A stretch of DNA of 8,136 nt from Spirochaetota bacterium (GTDB taxonomy: Bacteria > Spirochaetota > Leptospiria > Turneriellales > Turneriellaceae). The translations under genes and the position numbers were made by a program. The notes beneath the pieces were generated by a model. It saw only the letters and a program-made list of their open reading frames with translations. It did not search any database and was not told the origin of the DNA. The stretch spans positions 1 through 8,136 of the forward strand of contig JAKQXK010000601.1 in assembly GCA_029561505.1 (NCBI GenBank), in the 5' to 3' direction. Positions 4,864-8,136 of the stretch are shown in pieces; the stretch's first letter is position 1, and every line of letters begins with the position of its first letter.

Positions 4864-6973
4864 GCTGGTCGCGCCGCACAGGTTTTGCGAGATGCGAGTC
4901 GCAACCTGCGAGCTTCGCGGCTTCAATATCATCGGCCATTGCATTACCTGAAAGCGCGACAATCGGAATACGGGGCGCCCCGGCATTTGCTTCGCGAATT
5001 CTTATCTGTCGCGCCGCTTCAAGCCCATCGACTTCGGGCATTTGAATATCCATAAAAATAAGGTCATAGCTGTCATTTGCCGATTTTTCTATCGCCTGTG
5101 TGCCATTTTCGGCAATGTCGACGCGCGCGACAATCGTCTGCAGATTTTCGATCATCAGCATCTGGTTAATCTCGTTGTCTTCTGCGACAAGAATTCTGAG
5201 GCGCGCAAGATGTTCGGGAATTCCCGGAGTGTTTTCTGTCACGTGCAAAGCGGCGCTCGCCACGGCCTCTGGCAGCAGCAACGTGCAGAGAAAGGTGGTT
5301 CCGCGGCCAGGCTGGCTGCGGCACTTGAGGGCCCCCTGCATCAGCGCCGATAACCTGAGCGCGATGCTGAGCCCCAACCCCGTGCCGCCGTAGAGCCGTG
5401 TGGTAGATTTTTCCGCCTGTTCATACGCTGCAAAGATGCGCCGAATGTGCTCGCGCGAAATACCGATGCCGGTGTCGTGTACGTAGAGCCTAACCATGTC
5501 TGAACCGCTAGTTCGCCTCAGTCGCAGGGTCACCCTGCCGTTTTCGGTAAATTTCAGCGCATTACTCAGCAGATTAACGATAATCTGGCGCGTGCGCGTT
5601 GCATCACCCATGACGCGGGCGCCGGCTTTTTCTGGCACATCGATTACAATCTGCGTTCGCTGCCGTTCAGCCTTCTCTGCATAAAAAAGCTGCAGGTCAG
5701 AAAGCAGTTTGCCGAGGTCAAATTCGGCAGCCTCGAGCGTCATGCGGTTCTTTTCAATTTTCGAAATATCGAGAATGTCATTGATGATCTGCAGCAAACT
5801 GTCGCCCGAGTCGCGAATGAGCTGCAGATAACGCCTCGAATCGGCATCTTCAGAGCGGTCACGCAACAGATCGGCGATACCTAAAATTGCATTCAGAGGA
5901 TTTCTGATCTCATGGCTCATGCTCGCCAGAAAGTCGGCCTTCGCCTGCGTGCGCAATTCTGCGTCGTCGCGCTCAAGGCGGGCCCTCAGCTCTTTGTGTC
6001 TGATCGCGATGATATCTGAGAAAATTTCGGTGCGCTCATCACGAATACGAAAGGCTCGGCGCGCCTTGATCGCTGCGAGCCTGCCGTCAATGAAGAGGCG
6101 CAGTTTCTGCAGCGTTCTCAGCTGGTCGCGAAAGAAATACATCATCAGCAAAAAGACAATAACCCCGACAACGAGAAAGATTATCGCGAGTTCAATCGCG
6201 GTTTTTTCGACCTGCTGCATTGCAATTGCGTACGGGCGCGCCAGATAGACGAGCAGCGGCAGATCGCGCAGCTTATAACGGGCCACGATAAACCGCATGT
6301 CTCTGATCGTGAGGTCTTGCACCCCGTTTATCTGGTTTTCCCAGAAGAGCTTATGAATGCCAGACTGCCATTCTGCCGGCACACGGTATTCTTCTTCGAT
6401 GGTGTTCGACAAAAACGGCTGCTCATGTGCATTGTAGAGAAAGATGCGGTCGTCGGTACCGATGTTTGGCGAAACATCGAGCAGCTGAGACAAGAAGGCA
6501 GCCTCGAAAATCAGAAAGAGCCTGCGCCTTTGGCGCTCGAGATAAAGAATGCGCGGAGAACCCTTTTCGCCATCGAGATAAAATTCAACAAGCGAAGGCC
6601 CGGCCGCGTCTGTTGCGAGCCATGCCTGCACATTTAGCCTGACGGCTTCGGGCACTGGCACGTCGTACGCCGATGTGAACGTGCCGCGTGCCACGAGATG
6701 ATGGTTGCCTGGCTGAAGATCGACCTTATCTTTCAGAAAGGTGCGCACTTCGAGCGAAAAAGCATGCGCACGAAGATAGAAATTCTGAAAAAGCGACTCG
6801 CGTTCGCGTTCAGTACTCTCAGCGATCGAATAATAACTCAACGCCAGAAACGGCAAGAGAAAGAACAGCGTCATGACTATGACGCCCTTCAGCCACAAAG
6901 GCACGTACCTGCGGCTGAGCCGGCGCTTGAGACGAAATACGCTGCTACGAAAAAGCCGCTTGAGCGGCTGCAT
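4811..6973 (-). CDS. Membrane hybrid sensor histidine kinase with C-terminal receiver domain
   Basis: This 720-aa signalling protein senses a stimulus, autophosphorylates on His and passes phosphate to its own Asp. A basic N-terminus precedes TM1 (about 27-50). An extracytoplasmic domain of roughly 205 residues (51-257) is followed by TM2 (258-281). The sensor looks possibly CACHE-like near VARYKLRDLPLLVYLARPY (230-248) but is unassigned. A charged helical linker (282-345) lacks clear HAMP or PAS motifs. The HisKA domain carries SHEIRNPLN with His354. The ATPase domain has an N box (Asn467, Asn471), a G1 box (DTGIGI, 500-505), an F box (Phe514) and a G2 box (GGTGLGLSI, 529-537). The receiver (about 592-712) has Glu598/Asp599, phospho-acceptor Asp642 (FMDIQMPEVDG), Ser675 and Lys697. 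No HPt domain is present, so a separate phosphotransfer partner is likely. It lies 30 bp downstream of the TPR gene on the same strand, with no Shine-Dalgarno sequence. Confidence 0.95.
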   Translation of the reverse strand: MQPLKRLFRSSVFRLKRRLSRRYVPLWLKGVIVMTLFFLLPFLALSYYSIAESTERERESLFQNFYLRAHAFSLEVRTFLKDKVDLQPGNHHLVARGTFTSAYDVPVPEAVRLNVQAWLATDAAGPSLVEFYLDGEKGSPRILYLERQRRRLFLIFEAAFLSQLLDVSPNIGTDDRIFLYNAHEQPFLSNTIEEEYRVPAEWQSGIHKLFWENQINGVQDLTIRDMRFIVARYKLRDLPLLVYLARPYAIAMQQVEKTAIELAIIFLVVGVIVFLLMMYFFRDQLRTLQKLRLFIDGRLAAIKARRAFRIRDERTEIFSDIIAIRHKELRARLERDDAELRTQAKADFLASMSHEIRNPLNAILGIADLLRDRSEDADSRRYLQLIRDSGDSLLQIINDILDISKIEKNRMTLEAAEFDLGKLLSDLQLFYAEKAERQRTQIVIDVPEKAGARVMGDATRTRQIIVNLLSNALKFTENGRVTLRLRRTSGSDMVRLYVHDTGIGISREHIRRIFAAYEQAEKSTTRLYGGTGLGLSIALRLSALMQGALKCRSQPGRGTTFLCTLLLPEAVASAALHVTENTPGIPEHLARLRILVAEDNEINQMLMIENLQTIVARVDIAENGTQAIEKSANDSYDLIFMDIQMPEVDGLEAARQIRIREANAGAPRIPIVALSGNAMADDIEAAKLAGCDSHLAKPVRRDQLIASLVQFCPAEIRPAR
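4880..4907. other. Imperfect hairpin just after the 272-aa gene
   Basis: AGGTT (4880-4884) pairs with AACCT (4903-4907) and GCGA (4887-4890) with TCGC (4899-4902). This gives a 9-bp stem with a 2-nt bulge and an 8-nt loop. It begins 17 bp after the TAA at 4861-4863, where a terminator for the purD unit might be expected, but no T-run follows. It also lies inside the kinase coding sequence, so it may be chance. Confidence 0.2.
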
Positions 6974-7003
6974 ACGTTGGGTTAGAGGTGCGAGAGGCGG
7001 GGT

Positions 7004-8136
7004 CTATCCATTTTCAAGACGGTCGGCCACCGATCTGCGGTTCTGAAAGGCCTCAGAATTCGCCGGGTCAAGTTCGAGGGCGCGGTTGAACGCATCGAGC
7101 GAGCGGTTGAGTTGGCCCTGTTTGAACCAGATAATGCCCATGAGGGTATGTGCGCGTGAGGCGAGTGGCACCGAGCGCACTTCAGCGGTGATCAGGCGCA
7201 GCTCTTCGATCGCTTTATCTTGCGATGACATCGTACCTTCGCGCATGAGCGCGCGCGCCATCATAAAGCGCGCCTCGTCGGCTGCCGGCCTTAGCTGAAT
7301 TGCCTGCACGAGCAGCGGATAAACAGTCTGCACGGGCCTGTCGGTCTGCAGCATCGCATCGGCCTGCGAAAGCAACGTGTTGTACCGTAGGTTTGCATCT
7401 GTCGACTGCGACGCTTTTTCATAATATTGCATCGCTGTATCGTAGGCCTTGCGCTTCATATAAAGATCACCCAGCATCTGCGATGCGAAAAACGCATCTT
7501 CGCTGCGCCGGTTTGGGTGGTCGCTCAGGCGTTTAAGCGCGACTTCGGCTTCGGTGAGTTCGCCAAGATTGAGGTAGAGCTGAGCCTGGCCTTTCAAGAC
7601 CTTCAGGTTATCAGGGTTGAGCTTAAGCGCTTCTTTGTACAGGCTAACTGCCCGGTGCGCCTGGCCATTTTGCACATGCGCTTCGCCCAGAAGCACAAGC
7701 GCATCTTCGTTCAGTATGTCGAGTTGGTGCGCCGACTCGAGCGCCTGTGTGGCGTTACGATAGTCTTTCAGCGCCAGATAGACCTTGCCTAAATTGTAGA
7801 GCGCCTGGGCTTTTTCCTGCGTTTTGGGGCTTGATTCATAGAGCTCGCGAAAGACCTGAATCGCCGGCGCCCACTTGGCCTGGCTAATAAGCATGTCACC
7901 CATTTGCGACAGAATCACCGGGTCTTTCGGCGCCTCGTTCAGCGCGCGCCGCAATGCCGCCTCGGCGAGTTCGGGTTTGCCGAGCTCGGCATAGAGGCGT
8001 GAAACATACATATAAGTCTGCGGGTTTTCGCTGCCTAGCTTGATCGCTTCGCCGAGCTCGGCGAGTGCACGCTCATTTTCACCCGTCTGGTGTAAAATCA
8101 GCGCGAGATTATAATGGTATTTTGCGTTGCCAGGTG
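7004..8136 (-). CDS. TPR-repeat protein, 5' end cut by window edge
   Basis: The last 376 residues of a tetratricopeptide-repeat protein are visible. The frame stays open past the ATG at 8011 to the right edge, and those extra 41 codons encode another full repeat (YHYNLALILHQTGENERALA and on). That internal Met is therefore not the start. About ten 34-38-residue repeats fill the fragment, with typical TPR residues in units such as YNLGKVYLALKDY, ALVLLGEAHVQNG and MGIIWFKQGQLNRSLDAFNR. The repeats near 8 and 9 are longer and more diverged. A short polar tail ends the protein. TPR arrays make a helical scaffold for protein binding, so a role in complex assembly is likely but the partner is unknown. 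Any signal peptide or N-terminal domain lies outside the window. The kinase gene follows after 30 bp, which suggests co-transcription. Confidence 0.93.
   Translation of the reverse strand, partial: PGNAKYHYNLALILHQTGENERALAELGEAIKLGSENPQTYMYVSRLYAELGKPELAEAALRRALNEAPKDPVILSQMGDMLISQAKWAPAIQVFRELYESSPKTQEKAQALYNLGKVYLALKDYRNATQALESAHQLDILNEDALVLLGEAHVQNGQAHRAVSLYKEALKLNPDNLKVLKGQAQLYLNLGELTEAEVALKRLSDHPNRRSEDAFFASQMLGDLYMKRKAYDTAMQYYEKASQSTDANLRYNTLLSQADAMLQTDRPVQTVYPLLVQAIQLRPAADEARFMMARALMREGTMSSQDKAIEELRLITAEVRSVPLASRAHTLMGIIWFKQGQLNRSLDAFNRALELDPANSEAFQNRRSVADRLENG

Noticed and set aside
7427..7792. 121-aa plus-strand frame antisense to the TPR gene
   Set aside because: The minus strand here gives regular TPR repeats, and the antisense product lacks any family likeness.
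7004..8011. TPR gene starting at the internal ATG at 8011
   Set aside because: The same frame continues open to the window edge and encodes another clear TPR unit, so the true start is outside the window.
1..8136. tRNA, rRNA, CRISPR array, insertion sequence or prophage remains
   Set aside because: No regularly spaced direct repeats, transposase or integrase motifs, terminal inverted repeats or RNA gene signatures were seen on either strand.

Overview
The window looks like an ordinary chromosomal stretch of a Gram-negative-type bacterium, read by eye as moderately GC-rich. It is almost fully coding, and the longest gap between genes is 148 bp. Two possible lipoproteins with non-classical lipoboxes, a membrane-anchored class III adenylate cyclase, a stand-alone purD and few Shine-Dalgarno sequences together suggest a spirochaete of the Leptospira/Turneriella group. 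That assignment is inference only; no rRNA or other marker gene is present to confirm it.

Layout from left to right. (1) The minus-strand 5' part of a secreted LpqC/PHB-depolymerase-type esterase is cut by the left edge (690 to 1). (2) Divergent from it, across 78 bp, is a plus-strand six-helix membrane adenylate cyclase of the Thr-containing class IIIb type (769-2118). (3) A small minus-strand putative lipoprotein with a fibronectin-III-like fold follows (2106-2582); its 3' end overlaps that of the cyclase by 13 bp. (4) A 148-bp divergent intergenic region holds a 12-bp perfect palindrome and two closely spaced hairpins. (5) Plus-strand purD with a GTG start (2731-4035) is followed after 9 bp by an unrecognised 272-aa protein (4045-4863). 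(6) A minus-strand unit made of a long TPR protein cut by the right edge (8136-7004) is followed after 30 bp by a 720-aa hybrid histidine kinase (6973-4811). The kinase 3' end overlaps the 272-aa gene by 53 bp, tail to tail.

Functionally the window mixes housekeeping (purD), signalling (a cAMP-producing enzyme and a hybrid phosphorelay kinase) and envelope proteins (esterase, putative lipoprotein). The genes form short units that alternate in strand. The likely co-transcribed pairs are purD with the 272-aa gene and the TPR gene with the kinase. I see no tRNA, rRNA, CRISPR array, insertion sequence, phage gene or toxin-antitoxin pair, and no convincing new multi-gene system. The best leads are the class IIIb cyclase, the two convergent gene overlaps, the structured intergenic region before purD and the unrecognised purD partner.
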